The notes beneath the pieces were generated by a model, which did no database searches, had not been told where the DNA came from, and worked only from the letters and a program-made list of their open reading frames with translations. Positions 52,768 to 62,025 of a stretch of 64,000 nt of DNA are shown piece by piece. A program made the translations under genes and the position numbers. This DNA is from Mycobacterium fragae (GTDB lineage: Bacteria; Actinomycetota; Actinomycetes; Mycobacteriales; Mycobacteriaceae): assembly GCF_002102185.1 (NCBI RefSeq), contig NZ_LQOW01000014.1, positions 1 through 64,000 of the forward strand, read 5' to 3'. The stretch's first letter is position 1, and every line of letters begins with the position of its first letter.

Positions 52768-52787
52768 ATCTTACTCCGGAGTAAGAT
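52768..52787. promoter_or_regulatory. perfect 20-bp palindrome before fadE24
   Basis: ATCTTACTCCGGAGTAAGAT, each half the exact reverse complement of the other, 39 bp before the fadE24 start. This is the size and symmetry of a TetR-family operator. The regulator is not encoded next to it. Confidence 0.8.
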
Positions 52788-52826
52788 CGCCGGTATCGCA
52801 CAAGCCCAACGACCGAGGCTGCTGAC

Positions 52827-54215
52827 ATGACCAACACCGTCCCCGCCACCAATGGACGCCCCAAGCGGAGCGGCCGAAAGACCGGCATTGGTGAGCACAA
52901 GCACAAGCGAACCGGGATCGACATCAGCCTTGCGCTGCTCACCCCGATCGTCGGCCAGGACTTCTTGGACAAATACCACCTGCGCGATCCGCTCAACCGG
53001 ACGTTGCGCTACGGGGTCAAGACGATGTTCTCCGCCGCCGGTGCGACCAACCGGCAATTCAAGAAGGTCCAGGGGCTTCGCGGCGGGCCGACCCGGCTGA
53101 AGGCCAGCGGCAAGGACTACTTCGACCTGACGCCCGACGAGGACCAAAAGCTCATCGTCGAAACCGTCGAGCAATTCGCCGAAGAGATTTTGCGACCCGC
53201 CGCGCACGACGCCGACGAAGCAGCGACCTGCCCCCGCGACCTGATCGCAAAGGCGGCCGAGTTGGGCATCACCGCGGTGAACGTCCCCGAAGACTTCGAG
53301 GGCATCGCCGCGCAGCGCTCCAGCGTGACGAATGTGCTGGTGGCCGAGGCGCTGGCATACGGCGACATGGGGTTGGCGCTGCCGATCGTCGCCCCCGCCG
53401 GGGTCGCCGCGGCGCTCACCCACTGGGGCAGCGCCGATCAGCAAGCCACCTACCTCAAGGAGTTCGCCGGCGACAACGTCCCGCAGGCCTGCGTGGCGAT
53501 CGCCGAGCCGCAGCCGTTGTTCGATCCGACCAACCTGAAGACCACCGCCGTGCGGACACCGAGCGGCTACCGGCTCGACGGGGTGAAGTCGTTGGTCCCC
53601 GCCGCGGCCGACGCCGAACTGTTCATCGTCGCCGCCCAGCTGAACGGCAAGCCAGCGATGTTCATCGTCGAGTCGTCGACGCAGGGCCTGACCGTCAAAC
53701 CCGACCCGAGCATGGGAATTCGGGCCGCGGCGCTGGGGCAGGTCGAGTTGGACAACGTATCGGTTCCGGTCGGCGCCCGTCTGGGCGAGGACGACGCCGG
53801 CGACGCCGACTACTCCGAGGCAATCGCGCTGTCCCGGCTTGGTTGGGCTGCGCTCGCGGTCGGCACGTCGCACGCGGTGCTCGACTACGTCGTGCCCTAC
53901 GTCAAGGAACGCCACGCGTTCGGCGAGCCAATCGCCCACCGGCAGTCGGTGGCATTCATGTGCGCCAACATCGCCATCGAATTCGACGGGATGCGGTTGA
54001 TCACCTGGCGCGGCGCCGCCCGCGCCGAGCAGGGCCTGCCGTTCACCCGCGAGGCCGCACTTGCCAAGCGACTGGCCACCGACAAGGGCATGCAGATCGG
54101 CCTGGACGGCGTGCAACTACTCGGCGGCCACGGCTACACCAAGGAACACCCGGTCGAGCGTTGGTACCGCGACCTGCGGGCCATCGGTGTCGCCGAGGGT
54201 GTTGTCGTCATCTGA
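52827..54215 (+). CDS. fadE24: acyl-CoA dehydrogenase FadE24
   Basis: 462 aa. A basic N-terminal extension (RPKRSGRKTGIGEHKHKRTGIDISLALL) then the acyl-CoA dehydrogenase fold with TCPRDLIAKAAELGITAVNVPEDF, VAPAGVAAALTHWGS, CVAIAEPQPLFDPT, RLDGVKSLVPAAADAELF and C-terminal HAFGEPIAHRQSVAF...LLGGHGYTKEHPVERWYRDLRAI. FAD-dependent alpha,beta-dehydrogenation of an acyl-CoA; it likely forms a heteromeric enzyme with FadE23 (28 bp downstream), as paired FadE proteins do. Confidence 0.94.
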   Translation: MTNTVPATNGRPKRSGRKTGIGEHKHKRTGIDISLALLTPIVGQDFLDKYHLRDPLNRTLRYGVKTMFSAAGATNRQFKKVQGLRGGPTRLKASGKDYFDLTPDEDQKLIVETVEQFAEEILRPAAHDADEAATCPRDLIAKAAELGITAVNVPEDFEGIAAQRSSVTNVLVAEALAYGDMGLALPIVAPAGVAAALTHWGSADQQATYLKEFAGDNVPQACVAIAEPQPLFDPTNLKTTAVRTPSGYRLDGVKSLVPAAADAELFIVAAQLNGKPAMFIVESSTQGLTVKPDPSMGIRAAALGQVELDNVSVPVGARLGEDDAGDADYSEAIALSRLGWAALAVGTSHAVLDYVVPYVKERHAFGEPIAHRQSVAFMCANIAIEFDGMRLITWRGAARAEQGLPFTREAALAKRLATDKGMQIGLDGVQLLGGHGYTKEHPVERWYRDLRAIGVAEGVVVI

Positions 54216-54242
54216 GTTTCTCCGTCAACCGAAAGACCTGCG

Positions 54243-55451
54243 ATGGCAATCAATTTGGAACTCCCCAAGAAAATGCATTCCGTCATCGACAAGGCGCATC
54301 AAGGTGCTGCCGAAATGATGCGGCCGATTGCACGCAAATACGACCAGAACGAGCACGCCTATCCGGTGGAGCTCGACACGTTGGCCAGCCTGTTCATGGG
54401 AGCGGCCGAGTCAAACACATTGGGGCTCAGTGGAGCCGAGGCGTTCCGCGACAGCGGCGGCAACGAAGAAAACCGCAACGGCGCCAACATGGCTGCAGTC
54501 CTGCAAACGATCGAGGCCAGTTGGGGTGACGCGGCGATGATGCTCTCGATGCCCTATCAAGGTCTGGGCAATGCCGCGATCTCCGGTGTGGCCACCGACG
54601 AACAGCTGAAACGGCTAGGCCAGGTCTGGGCGGCAATGGCAATCACCGAGCCGGAATTCGGATCCGACTCCGCGGCGGTGTCCACCACCGCCAAGCTCGA
54701 CGGCGACGAGTACGTGATCAACGGCGAAAAGATCTTCGTCACCGCCGGATCGCGAGCCACCCACATCGTGGTGTGGGCGACGCTGGACAAATCCAAAGGC
54801 CGCCCGGCAATCAAATCGTTTATCGTCCCGCGCGAACATCCCGGTGTCACCGTCGAACGGCTCGAGAACAAGCTCGGCATCAAGGGTTCCGACACCGCGG
54901 TCATCCGCTTCGACAACGTCCGCATCCCGAAGGACAACCTGCTCGGCAACCCCGAAATCGAACCGGGGAAAGGCTTTGCCGGGGTGATGGAGACCTTCGA
55001 CAACACCCGGCCGGTGGTCGCCGGCATGGCAATTGGTGTCGCCCGTGCCGCGCTGGAGTCGCTCCGCAAGGTCCTCACCGAGGCGGGCGTGGAAATCTCC
55101 TACGACAAGCCGTGGCACGCCCAAAGTGCCGCAGCGGCCGAATTCCTTCGGATGGAGGCGGACTGGGAAGCCAGCTATCTGCTGACGCTCCGCTCGGCGT
55201 GGCAGGCCGACAACAAGATTCCCAACTCCAAAGAAGCCTCGATGGGCAAGGCGAAGGCCGGTCGGGTGGCCAGCGACATCACGCTCAAGGCCGTCGAACT
55301 GACCGGCACCACAGGCTATTCGGAGCAAACGCTGTTCGAGAAGTGGGCGCGGGACTCGAAGATCATGGACATCTTCGAGGGCACCCAGCAGATCCAGCAG
55401 CTGGTGGTCGCCCGCCGCCTGTTGGGCCTGTCGTCGTCCGAACTCAAGTAA
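54243..55451 (+). CDS. fadE23: acyl-CoA dehydrogenase FadE23
   Basis: 402 aa. Signatures: AMAITEPEFGSDSAAVSTTAKL, EYVINGEKIFVTAGSRATHIVVWATL, GIKGSDTAVIRFDNVRIPKDNLLG and C-terminal GTTGYSEQTLFEKWARDSKIMDIFEGTQQIQQLVVARRLLG. Partner of FadE24 in beta-oxidation; the same pair and order as Rv3139-Rv3140. Confidence 0.95.
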   Translation: MAINLELPKKMHSVIDKAHQGAAEMMRPIARKYDQNEHAYPVELDTLASLFMGAAESNTLGLSGAEAFRDSGGNEENRNGANMAAVLQTIEASWGDAAMMLSMPYQGLGNAAISGVATDEQLKRLGQVWAAMAITEPEFGSDSAAVSTTAKLDGDEYVINGEKIFVTAGSRATHIVVWATLDKSKGRPAIKSFIVPREHPGVTVERLENKLGIKGSDTAVIRFDNVRIPKDNLLGNPEIEPGKGFAGVMETFDNTRPVVAGMAIGVARAALESLRKVLTEAGVEISYDKPWHAQSAAAAEFLRMEADWEASYLLTLRSAWQADNKIPNSKEASMGKAKAGRVASDITLKAVELTGTTGYSEQTLFEKWARDSKIMDIFEGTQQIQQLVVARRLLGLSSSELK

Positions 55452-55478
55452 GGTTTGTCGAGCGCGGCCACCCTAGAG

Positions 55479-55543
55479 CGTCGCGATTGTGCGGTTTCGT
55501 ACGCCAACAGCGGCGCGTCGCGTATGAAACCGCACACTCGTCG
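55479..55543. repeat. palindromic intergenic repeat, copy 2
   Basis: ATTGTGCGGTTTCGTACGC...GCGTATGAAACCGCACACT around CAACAGCGGCGCGTC: the inverted counterpart of 42385-42447. It folds into a hairpin with 17-bp arms and one mismatch pair or so. It lies 27 bp after fadE23, a suitable place for a terminator. Confidence 0.7.
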
Positions 55544-55659
55544 CCAATTTTCATTCCCCCATGCCGGAACGCAGTTCCCCCGGGAGCTCTAGCGCGGCGT
55601 TATCCACAGCCCCACGACAAGCGCACAGATGTGTCGGCCGTCCGGCCTAGCATGCGGTC

Positions 55660-56073
55660 ATGACGAACTGGATCAATACGGTCAGCCGGGACCATGTCGC
55701 GGAGGGGGTTCGCGGCCGCTTCACCCAGGCCAACCACGGCAAGCCGAACATGCTGCGCAGGATGGCTCGTGGTGACTGGATCATCTTCTACTCACCCAAG
55801 ACCGTCCACCCCGACGGCGAGCCGCTGCAGGCCTTCACCGCGATCGGCCGAGTCGCCGATGACGAGCCCTATCAGACGACGATGACGCCTGACTTCCAAC
55901 CATGGCGTCGCAACGTCGACTTTCTCGAGTGCACCGAGACGCCGATTCGGCCGCTGATCGACCAACTCGACTTCATCGAGGACAAGGCTCGATGGGGCTA
56001 CAAGTTCCGATTCGGGGTGTTCAAGATCGACGATCACGACCTGGAAGTGATCCGCTCGGCGATGACCGGCTGA
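55660..56073 (+). CDS. EVE-domain protein
   Basis: 137 aa. Begins NWINTVSRDHVAEGVRGRFT; ARGDWIIFYSPKTVHPDGEP, FTAIGRVADDEPYQ, FQPWRRNVDFLECTETPIRPLID and KFRFGVFKIDDHDLEVI cover the whole PUA-like EVE fold, which binds modified nucleobases in RNA or DNA. It stands alone and ends about 30 bp from the convergent alsS gene. Confidence 0.9.
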   Translation: MTNWINTVSRDHVAEGVRGRFTQANHGKPNMLRRMARGDWIIFYSPKTVHPDGEPLQAFTAIGRVADDEPYQTTMTPDFQPWRRNVDFLECTETPIRPLIDQLDFIEDKARWGYKFRFGVFKIDDHDLEVIRSAMTG

Positions 56074-56105
56074 CGCTTCTGCGTCTTCTCGCGCCGGTCG
56101 CCGCT

Positions 56106-57776
56106 TCATTCGACGACTCCGTCATGCAGTTGTGCGAAGAGTTCGGTGTTGCGGCTGTAGTCGACAGGGACGTCAATGATGGTGACACCGGATTCAGTCA
56201 GCGATTGTTTGAGCGCGTCCTCGAACGCTTCCATACTGTCCACCCGGATCCCTTTGGCGCCGAATGCGCCCGCGTACTGAACGATGTCGTAGTCGCCCAG
56301 CTCGACGCCCGACCTGCGTCCGTACTTGAGCACCTCCTGGAACGCGACCATGTCGTAAGCGTTGTCGCGCATGATGATATGTGTGAAATTTAAGCCAAGG
56401 CGTGTCGCGGTCTCCAATTCCTGTGCGCTGAAGAGGAATCCGCCGTCGCCAGAAACGGACACCACTTGAGTCCCCGGGCGCACCATCGCAGCGGCCATGG
56501 CCCACGGTAGCGCGATACCGAGGGTTTGCTGGCCATCGGAGAACAGCAGACGGCGTGGCTGATACGCCCGAAAGTGCCGGGCCATATAGATGTAGTGCGA
56601 TCCCACATCGCAGGCGATGGTGGCGTCATCATCGACCAAGTCACGAATCTTGAGGACGACGGCTGCTGGATTCAATGCCTGCCCCGCTTGTGGATGCGTC
56701 CTTGCTTCCGCGTCGATGCGCCGCAGTGCCGCACGTTGGTCAGCGATAGCGATCCTCGCTGCCTCTGGTAACCGCAGACCCGATAGCAACCGCGTTAGCT
56801 CGGTCAAGGTCGCGGCGATGTCGCCGCGCAACTCGACGGTTGGCTGGTAGTAATGGTCGATGTCCGCTGGTACTTCGTCCACGTGAACGACCGTGCGAGT
56901 CGGATCGGTGTTCCACAAGCGCGGATCGTATTCGACTGGGTCGAAACCGACGGTCACCAAAACGTCGGCCTCACTGATCAGGATGTCGCCGGGTTGGTTG
57001 CGGAAAAGCCCGACGCGTCCCACGAAGTGATCCTCGAGTTCGCGAGAAACCACGCCGGCGGCCTGGAAAGTCTGCACCACTGGCAGGTCCGTGACCGCGA
57101 GCAGCTCTCTCAACGCCGCGCATGGTGCCGGATCACCGGCGCGAATACCCAAGAACAGCACCGGACGTATAGCGGCACGTATCAGATTGGCTGCGTGAGC
57201 AATTGCCTGCGCTGGTGCGGCACCAAGCGATGACACCGCTACTGGCCGCACGATGGAAGCCCCAGTCGGGGTGGTGGATACGTCGGCGGGCAGGACCACT
57301 GCGGCGGCACCGCGCGGCACGGTCGTCGCGGCGCGGATCGCGTTAGCGACGGCCTCCGGGACGTTATCAGGGTCATTGACTTCGCCGGTGTATTTGGTGA
57401 ACGGTTTCAGCGCCGCAACAGCATCCATCGACTGATGAGTGCGCTTGAGCCGGTCGGCCCTAGCAACAGCACCGCAGATCGCGATCATCGGATCCTGCTC
57501 GGTGGTCGCGGTAATCAAACCGGTGGCGAGATTGGTGGTACCTGGCCCGGAGGTCACCAGTGCGGCTCCTGGCGTGCCGGTAAGCCGGCCGACGGCGGCC
57601 GCCGTGAACGCCGCGTTCTGTTCGTGGCGACACACCACCAGTTCGACATCACTGTCGAGCAGGGCATCAAAGACCGGGTCGATCTTGGCCCCGGGCACGC
57701 CGAAGACATATCGAACGCCGTAGGCGCGCAAGGTCTCAACGACCCGCTGCGCCGAGCGCACTTCGTTTTCGCCCAT
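56106..57776 (-). CDS. alsS: acetolactate synthase, catabolic AlsS type
   Basis: 556 aa from ATG at 57776. ThDP-dependent enzyme: catalytic Glu in [38 protein letters not shown], central domain, and ThDP/Mg site [21 protein letters not shown] with NAYDM. It condenses two pyruvate into 2-acetolactate. Pairing with an acetolactate decarboxylase gene directly upstream (5-bp gap region TGAGGATG) shows it serves acetoin formation, not valine synthesis. Confidence 0.92.
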   Translation of the reverse strand: MGENEVRSAQRVVETLRAYGVRYVFGVPGAKIDPVFDALLDSDVELVVCRHEQNAAFTAAAVGRLTGTPGAALVTSGPGTTNLATGLITATTEQDPMIAICGAVARADRLKRTHQSMDAVAALKPFTKYTGEVNDPDNVPEAVANAIRAATTVPRGAAAVVLPADVSTTPTGASIVRPVAVSSLGAAPAQAIAHAANLIRAAIRPVLFLGIRAGDPAPCAALRELLAVTDLPVVQTFQAAGVVSRELEDHFVGRVGLFRNQPGDILISEADVLVTVGFDPVEYDPRLWNTDPTRTVVHVDEVPADIDHYYQPTVELRGDIAATLTELTRLLSGLRLPEAARIAIADQRAALRRIDAEARTHPQAGQALNPAAVVLKIRDLVDDDATIACDVGSHYIYMARHFRAYQPRRLLFSDGQQTLGIALPWAMAAAMVRPGTQVVSVSGDGGFLFSAQELETATRLGLNFTHIIMRDNAYDMVAFQEVLKYGRRSGVELGDYDIVQYAGAFGAKGIRVDSMEAFEDALKQSLTESGVTIIDVPVDYSRNTELFAQLHDGVVE

Positions 57777-57778
57777 CC

Positions 57779-58537
57779 TCAGCCGCCCTCGGTCTGGCGG
57801 ATCTGGCTGTCCAGATTCGCTTGGTTCAATTCGGCGCCGAGGAACTGAGGGGTGCGCTGCAGGCTCAGATGCAGCTCGGAGCGCACACCAATCTCGACGG
57901 TTCCGCGAACCAGTTGGTAGTCGAGGGTATGTCCACCGTGCCGGCGGTCGGCGTCGATGAAGTGAGAGTGGTAGCCGGCCACCGAAATGCCCTGTTCGTA
58001 GTCGGGCATCCGGAATCCAGCCAGCGTCCCGGCCACGTCGGCAAACGTCACTTCTTTCTGGTCCTGGGTTGCTTCGGTGAATGGCCGGTAAGGCGGGTGC
58101 TGCTCGGTGACGGTGCGGGTGCGGATCGTGCTGAAATGACCGGTAACGCGAACGGCGATCATGAGGTTCGTGCTCTCCAGCGCTTCGTCGATGAGCGCTT
58201 TGAGCGCCGCCCGGCCACACGGAGCCGAGACGTCTATCGTCCGGTCTGGGTGAAACCAGGTCACCGCTGCGAACGGGGTCAGTTCATCAGGATCGGCGAT
58301 CGCCGCGCTGCCGTCGCCGCGCAGTTGGTAGCAGACTCCGTCGAGCACCAGCATTTCGCCGTCCAGACGGTTGAAGGTGCCGAGGCCAAAGTCACCGTGG
58401 CGCAACAACTCGCGGACCGTGACGTTCCCCTCGTACACACCATCGAGCAGTGCGCCCATGGTTGAGGTCTGGAAGATCGCCTGGGCCCAAGACTGTAAGC
58501 CAGTTGTGTCAGTCTCACACGGGTCGAAGTCCGCCAT
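57779..58537 (-). CDS. alsD: alpha-acetolactate decarboxylase
   Basis: 252 aa from ATG at 58537 (GGAGGAG upstream). Hallmarks: [53 protein letters not shown], and metal-binding [20 protein letters not shown] with three His. Converts 2-acetolactate to acetoin. Alone with alsS it makes a complete pyruvate-to-acetoin route; no butanediol dehydrogenase is adjacent. Confidence 0.93.
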   Translation of the reverse strand: MADFDPCETDTTGLQSWAQAIFQTSTMGALLDGVYEGNVTVRELLRHGDFGLGTFNRLDGEMLVLDGVCYQLRGDGSAAIADPDELTPFAAVTWFHPDRTIDVSAPCGRAALKALIDEALESTNLMIAVRVTGHFSTIRTRTVTEQHPPYRPFTEATQDQKEVTFADVAGTLAGFRMPDYEQGISVAGYHSHFIDADRRHGGHTLDYQLVRGTVEIGVRSELHLSLQRTPQFLGAELNQANLDSQIRQTEGG

Positions 58538-58538
58538 T

Positions 58539-59516
58539 TCAGGTCTCCTCCCCCGCGCTGAGATCGACCGCTTCGCCACGGAGCCACGGCTGGAGGTCTG
58601 TCAGGAATACGGAGTCACCATTGTGCTCATGTTGCATGCCGAGCCATTTGCGTAGCGCTTTCGGAGCGGGACCCGACAGGATGGCGGATGCGTTGGAGGC
58701 ACCTTCGATCCACAGGCTTTCCGCGGTGCTCAGATGTAGGCCTTCGTTGAAGATCCTCTTTTGTGCCGCAACGGTTTCGCGGTTTCGGCGAGCGTAGCGA
58801 GCAGCGAGTACTTTGGCTTCATCCATCAGGTCGTCCGCCGGTACCAGGCGATTCACCAGCCCCATGTGGAGTGCCTCGTGGGCGGAGTACATCCGACCCT
58901 CGAGCATCATCTCCAGCGCTTTAGCCGGCCCGATGAGCTGGGCTAGTCGCTGACCACCGACCGTCGTCGTCAGACCGATGAGCAATTCCGGAAGGATGAA
59001 ACCGACAGAGTCGTCGTCGCCGGCCAGGCGGACGTCGAAGCAGGCCGACATCTCCAGTCCTCCACCGCCGCACGGTCCGCCGATGGCAGCGATATAAATC
59101 GCCGGCGACCGCATGATCCGCAGCACCACCTCGTTGAATCGCGTGACGTTGAGCAAGCCGCTGACCGGGCTGCGTTCCAAAGCTCTTTCGCCGCCGGGCA
59201 GGCCCTCTATCACATCAATGCCGCGCATGAGGTTCCGCGCTGCCTTTTGTGAGAGCGGCCGCGCGTTGTGTTCGCTGGCGGCAAAGATTTCCGCGATGTC
59301 GAAGTGGGTGATATAGCGCCCGGGTACACCGCCGGTGACGATGACCGCGCCAACGCTCGGGTCGTCGTCGACGGCCGTAGTGAGGGTGTCGAGGTCTTTT
59401 TGCATCTGCGCCGTCATGAAGTTGTACGGCGGGGCGCAAATGCGCACTGTGACGACTCGGCCGTCTTGCTCGACGGTTAGCGTGTCGAATGTCAGATCGC
59501 GTGTGCGCGGGGCCAT
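58539..59516 (-). CDS. enoyl-CoA hydratase/isomerase-family protein
   Basis: 325 aa. Crotonase fold: VTVRICAPPYNFMTAQMQKDL, oxyanion-hole segments ITHFDIAEIF and IAAIGGPCGGGGLEMSACFDVRLAGDDDSVGFILPELLIGLTTTVGG, RMYSAHEALHMGLVNRLVP. An about 40-residue loop (ASEHNARPLSQKAARNLMRG...) is longer than usual. The reaction may be hydration, isomerisation or hydrolysis. One base follows its stop before the alsD start, and it overlaps the monooxygenase stop region at 59516. Confidence 0.9.
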   Translation of the reverse strand: MAPRTRDLTFDTLTVEQDGRVVTVRICAPPYNFMTAQMQKDLDTLTTAVDDDPSVGAVIVTGGVPGRYITHFDIAEIFAASEHNARPLSQKAARNLMRGIDVIEGLPGGERALERSPVSGLLNVTRFNEVVLRIMRSPAIYIAAIGGPCGGGGLEMSACFDVRLAGDDDSVGFILPELLIGLTTTVGGQRLAQLIGPAKALEMMLEGRMYSAHEALHMGLVNRLVPADDLMDEAKVLAARYARRNRETVAAQKRIFNEGLHLSTAESLWIEGASNASAILSGPAPKALRKWLGMQHEHNGDSVFLTDLQPWLRGEAVDLSAGEET

Positions 59517-61090
59517 TACCGATGTCCTTCTTCCTGCGAGATCGTGCTCTGCGCGCCCGTCCTGTCTCCACGACAGAAAGACGGCACCGCATCACACAGC
59601 GCGGCGACGTCGCGGCCGGCTCGCATCACCGTGCGGTCGGGCCGAACGATCGCAGCAATAGCACAGCCTTGCCGCAGCCAACGACCGAGTTCAGATTCCG
59701 GGTCGGTTGATACGACGGCGGCTGCGCGGCTGCGGAGTTCACTGGTCTGCCCGTCCGTCAGTGCCGCGGATGTTACCAGCGCGAATCGATTTCCGACTAA
59801 GTCGTCGAGTCGAATGCCATTGTCCACGACCGGGTTCGGGCACAGCGTCCCGGGCAATCCTCGTCGATGGCCTGTCTTGATCACCAGCCCGGATTTGCGC
59901 AACGGTGGGGTGCCGCGGCCGGCCGCTCGGGCCCGAAAGCCCGGCAGGTGATGTAGCCGGGGCACTATGACTCGTCGAGCGAAGTTGCCCAGATCCCCTC
60001 CCGCGGTCATCGCCCACCCCATCGAAATGGCCACGAGAATCATGGCGCGAACATGCGGTTTTCGCTCCTGCTGGTAGGTGTCCAGCACCCTCTCGGGAAG
60101 GTCTCCGCTCAGCACGCCGGCCAGCTTCCAGCTCAGGTTCATTGCGTCGCGCAGCCCGGCGGCCATGCCTTGGCCGATGAACGGTGGAGTTAGGTGCGCA
60201 GCGTCCCCCAGGATGAACACGTTGCGGTCGCGCCATCGGTTGGCCACTTGGGCCCGGAACGTGTAGTCGGCGACACGCACCAGCGTCAAGTCTTCAGCGG
60301 GGGTACCGGCGAGCCACGGAGAGATGAGTGGGAGAACGTCGGGGATCGTCTGGTAGTCGTCGGCCGTCTCTCCTGACGTCAGCTGAAATTCCCACCGGTA
60401 GCGCCTATCGCCGACCCGCATGTAGGTAGCGGCGCGATCGGGATTGCAGACTTGGTGCACGCCCTCCCACTGGTCGAGCTGCGCGGCGGTGTCGACATCG
60501 ATCACCAGCCAGCGCTGCTCGAATCTCAGGTCGTTCATGGCCGCCCCGATCGCCGAACGCACCACGCTGTTGGCTCCGTCGCAGCCAAGGACATAGTCGG
60601 CCTCGACGACGTGTTCGTTGCTGCTGACGCGGTCCGTGAAGCTGACCCGCACTCGTCCTGAATCCGTCCGCGCGATGTCTGTGACTTCTGCGTTGCCCCT
60701 GAGCATTGCATGTGGCTGGGCCTTGAGGCTGGCGCGCAGCAGCCCTTCCAGCTCTGGCTGGTCGAACATATTCGCCTGCGGGTAGCCGTGAACGCTGTTT
60801 GTGGGGTCCCGGCGAAACTCCGCCAGTACCCGCATCTTTGGGTCGAGTAGCCGAAGTCCCAGGGCCGGGCGGGAAATCGCAGCGAACTCGTCATCGATGC
60901 CGACTCGGGCCAGGATGCGGCGGACTTCGTCGTCGGCGTGAACCGCGCGCGGTTGAGGATAGACGTCTTCGTACCGCTCGAGCACCAAGCACTGGATGCC
61001 GTATTGGGCCAGCAGCGTGGCCGCGGTGACGCCGGTCGGGCCAGCGCCCACAATGACGACCGGAACCGACGCCGGCCTAGGGCTGCTCAC
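59516..61090 (-). CDS. FAD-dependent aromatic hydroxylase (MhpA/PheA-like)
   Basis: 524 aa. FAD-binding GAGPTGVTAATLLAQYGIQCLVLERYEDVYPQPRAVH, the DG motif YVLGCDGANSVVR, and the second FAD motif NVFILGDAAHLTPPFIGQGMAAGLRDAMNLSWKL. The C-terminal thioredoxin-like domain includes LGRWLRQGCAIAAIVRPDRTVM. Group A flavoprotein hydroxylases add an ortho hydroxyl to phenolic rings using NAD(P)H and oxygen. The adjacent ring-cleavage and hydrolase genes support a role in aromatic breakdown. Confidence 0.92.
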   Translation of the reverse strand: MSSPRPASVPVVIVGAGPTGVTAATLLAQYGIQCLVLERYEDVYPQPRAVHADDEVRRILARVGIDDEFAAISRPALGLRLLDPKMRVLAEFRRDPTNSVHGYPQANMFDQPELEGLLRASLKAQPHAMLRGNAEVTDIARTDSGRVRVSFTDRVSSNEHVVEADYVLGCDGANSVVRSAIGAAMNDLRFEQRWLVIDVDTAAQLDQWEGVHQVCNPDRAATYMRVGDRRYRWEFQLTSGETADDYQTIPDVLPLISPWLAGTPAEDLTLVRVADYTFRAQVANRWRDRNVFILGDAAHLTPPFIGQGMAAGLRDAMNLSWKLAGVLSGDLPERVLDTYQQERKPHVRAMILVAISMGWAMTAGGDLGNFARRVIVPRLHHLPGFRARAAGRGTPPLRKSGLVIKTGHRRGLPGTLCPNPVVDNGIRLDDLVGNRFALVTSAALTDGQTSELRSRAAAVVSTDPESELGRWLRQGCAIAAIVRPDRTVMRAGRDVAALCDAVPSFCRGDRTGAQSTISQEEGHR

Positions 61091-62025
61091 TTATACCTCA
61101 CTACGTTGCGCTGTGTGCCGAGGTCTATGGCGCCATCGTCGGTCGCGATAGCGGTCTCGACGACGTCGCCATCGTGCAAGTACTTTGGGTTTTTGGCTTG
61201 CCGGTTGAAAAACGCCTTCCATTTGACCGCGGGCGGCAGCAGCGATGCGATGATCTCCACTGGTTTGGGTGGAGCGCTGAGCGCGGTGCCGACTGGAGTG
61301 CCGGTCAAGACCAAGTCGCCCGGATCGAGGCGTTGGAACTGGGCCAGCGTCTGCAATGCCTGCACCGGCGGGTAGATCATGTCCCCGCCCACGAGCATGT
61401 CCTGGCGAACCTCACCGTTGACCCGCAGCTGAAGCCGCAAGTCGCCGAAACGCTTCAGATGGCCGGCTTCCATCAGTACCAGTGCCGGACCCACCGGAGT
61501 GAACGTCGGATACGACTTAGATTCGTAGAACTGGGTTTTCGGGAGCTGGACATCGCGCGCCGAAACGTCGTTCGTCACCACCAAACCCGCGACGTATTCC
61601 GACAAGTTCACCTCCGTGATGTCGGTACCTACGGGCATCTCCCGACCGATGACCAGACCGATCTCCACCTCGTAATCCAGGAAACGAACGTGGTCGGGCT
61701 TGACGATGTCATCAAACGGCCCGGTGATCGAACCAGACGCCTTGCGGAAGAACGTCAGCGGGATGGACTTGGGATTCATGCCGGCGTCTGCGACGTGCGA
61801 GGCAAAGTTGGTCATCTGCGCCACCACCCGGCACGGCGCCGTCACCGGAGACAACAGGTTCAGGCTGTCGACTGGCACGGTGTCGGAGCTGGATGCCGCC
61901 GCCTCGACGGCCGCACGGTCGGCGAGCAGCTCCCGCGTGGTGGCGGCGTCGGTGTTGACTTTGACGGCGCCGGTCGCGGTTTGGACCCACCAGGCGTCGG
62001 CGGTGCGCAGGATCGAGATGGTCAT
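61087..62025 (-). CDS. fumarylacetoacetate hydrolase-family protein
   Basis: 312 aa. FAH fold: PCRVVAQMTNFASHVADAG, FRKASGSITGPFDDIVKPDHVRFLDYEVEIGLVIGREM with Glu metal ligands, LVVTNDVSARDVQ, and LDPGDLVLTGTPVGTAL. Family members cleave or decarboxylate the ring-opened products of catechol pathways. Start and stop overlap both neighbours (ATGA type), so it is co-translated with the dioxygenase and hydroxylase genes. Confidence 0.92.
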   Translation of the reverse strand: MTISILRTADAWWVQTATGAVKVNTDAATTRELLADRAAVEAAASSSDTVPVDSLNLLSPVTAPCRVVAQMTNFASHVADAGMNPKSIPLTFFRKASGSITGPFDDIVKPDHVRFLDYEVEIGLVIGREMPVGTDITEVNLSEYVAGLVVTNDVSARDVQLPKTQFYESKSYPTFTPVGPALVLMEAGHLKRFGDLRLQLRVNGEVRQDMLVGGDMIYPPVQALQTLAQFQRLDPGDLVLTGTPVGTALSAPPKPVEIIASLLPPAVKWKAFFNRQAKNPKYLHDGDVVETAIATDDGAIDLGTQRNVVRYK

